15,916 nt of DNA from Chitinophagaceae bacterium (GTDB taxonomy: Bacteria; Bacteroidota; Bacteroidia; Chitinophagales; Chitinophagaceae): the NCBI GenBank assembly GCA_019454915.1, contig JACFNM010000011.1, positions 1 to 15,916 on the forward strand, read 5' to 3'. Positions within the stretch are counted from its first letter, which is position 1; each line of letters starts with the position of its first letter. The notes beneath the pieces were generated by a model. That model saw only the letters and a program-made list of their open reading frames with translations. It did no database searches and was not told the origin of the DNA. Positions 15,537 to 15,916 of the stretch are shown one piece after another. The position numbers and the translations under genes were made by a program.

Positions 15537-15916
15537 ATGAAACAGACACCTTTTACAGCGAAACATATAGCAGCCGGGGCAAAGATGGCCGAATTTGCAG
15601 GATTTAATATGCCAATCAGTTACACAGGCATCAATGATGAACATGCTACGGTACGGAACAACGCCGGCGTTTTTGACGTAAGCCACATGGGCGAGTTTCT
15701 GCTGAAAGGTAAGGGAGCGCTTGAGTTGATCCAGCGGCTTTGTACCAATGACGCATCCAGGCTTACGGAAGGTAAGATTCAGTATAGCTGCCTGACCAAT
15801 GAAAATGGCGGTATCATAGATGACCTGCTGGTGTATTGTCTGGAGCCGGAGAATCAATACATGCTGGTAGTCAATGCTTCCAATATTGATAAGGACTGGG
15901 ACTGGATAAACCATCA
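15537..15916 (+). CDS. gcvT: Glycine cleavage system T protein (aminomethyltransferase), 5' part only
   Basis: Translation from ATG 15537 gives [20 protein letters not shown], then [24 protein letters not shown] and [15 protein letters not shown], all hallmarks of GcvT. The aspartate pair D95-D96 covers the catalytic Asp of known T proteins. The enzyme transfers the methylene carbon from the aminomethyl-lipoyl H protein to tetrahydrofolate, releasing ammonia, as part of the cytoplasmic glycine cleavage complex. About 126 codons of a normal ~360 are present; the gene runs off the window end in frame. It lies 14 bp after the gamma carbonic anhydrase gene and is probably co-transcribed with it and the kinase. 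Confidence 0.93.
   Translation, partial: MKQTPFTAKHIAAGAKMAEFAGFNMPISYTGINDEHATVRNNAGVFDVSHMGEFLLKGKGALELIQRLCTNDASRLTEGKIQYSCLTNENGGIIDDLLVYCLEPENQYMLVVNASNIDKDWDWINH

Noticed and set aside
15435..15914. 159-codon minus-strand open frame at the window end
   Set aside because: Antisense to the gamma carbonic anhydrase C-terminus and to clearly recognisable gcvT.

Overview
The window looks like chromosomal DNA of a Bacteroidota bacterium, most likely of the Chitinophagaceae or a close relative. This rests on moderate GC, AT-rich gene starts with weak or no Shine-Dalgarno signals, DUF4369-type TlpA/thioredoxin-fold proteins in tandem, a small TPR-like protein of a type common in the phylum, and TAnnTTTG-like -7 promoter boxes. 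Assignment below phylum level is inference. No tRNA, rRNA, CRISPR array, insertion sequence or phage gene was seen, and no gene-free stretch exceeds about 210 bases.

Region 1 (36-8265, all + strand) is a probable six-gene operon of exported proteins: a neutral-ceramidase-like hydrolase, a two-domain esterase (alpha/beta hydrolase fused to an SGNH hydrolase), a six-bladed Kelch propeller protein, a Tat-exported amidohydrolase, a lipoprotein of the 'membrane-bound dehydrogenase' propeller plus HEAT-repeat type, and a Tat-type lipoprotein resembling a high-potential iron-sulfur protein (HiPIP). Gaps are short (12, 58, 84, 4 and 11 bp). The simplest reading is an envelope cassette that hydrolyses an ester- or amide-bearing substrate and then oxidises a product. 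The dehydrogenase-like protein lacks the C-terminal c-type haem domain often found in its relatives, and the HiPIP encoded 11 bp downstream is a plausible substitute electron acceptor. The substrate cannot be named from the sequence.

Region 2 (8289-10555, - strand) is a decayed gene for a two-part secreted protein: an N-terminal YncE/YVTN beta-propeller and a C-terminal phosphoesterase of the alkaline/acid phosphatase family. It carries two single-base frameshifts and one internal deletion that removes part of the phosphatase core. Region 3 (10556-10758) is the intergenic stretch upstream of the next genes, with four copies of AAAGCT and a candidate promoter.

Region 4 (10759-13502, + strand) holds two adjacent exported TlpA-like thioredoxin-fold proteins with CGHC and CQPC active sites, probably for envelope thiol-disulfide chemistry. 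Region 5 (13579-13866, - strand) is a small TPR-like conserved protein.

Region 6 (13987 to the window end, + strand) looks like a cytoplasmic metabolic operon: a PfkB-family sugar/nucleoside kinase, a gamma-class carbonic anhydrase-like hexapeptide protein, and the 5' part of gcvT, the aminomethyltransferase of the glycine cleavage system, which is cut by the window end.
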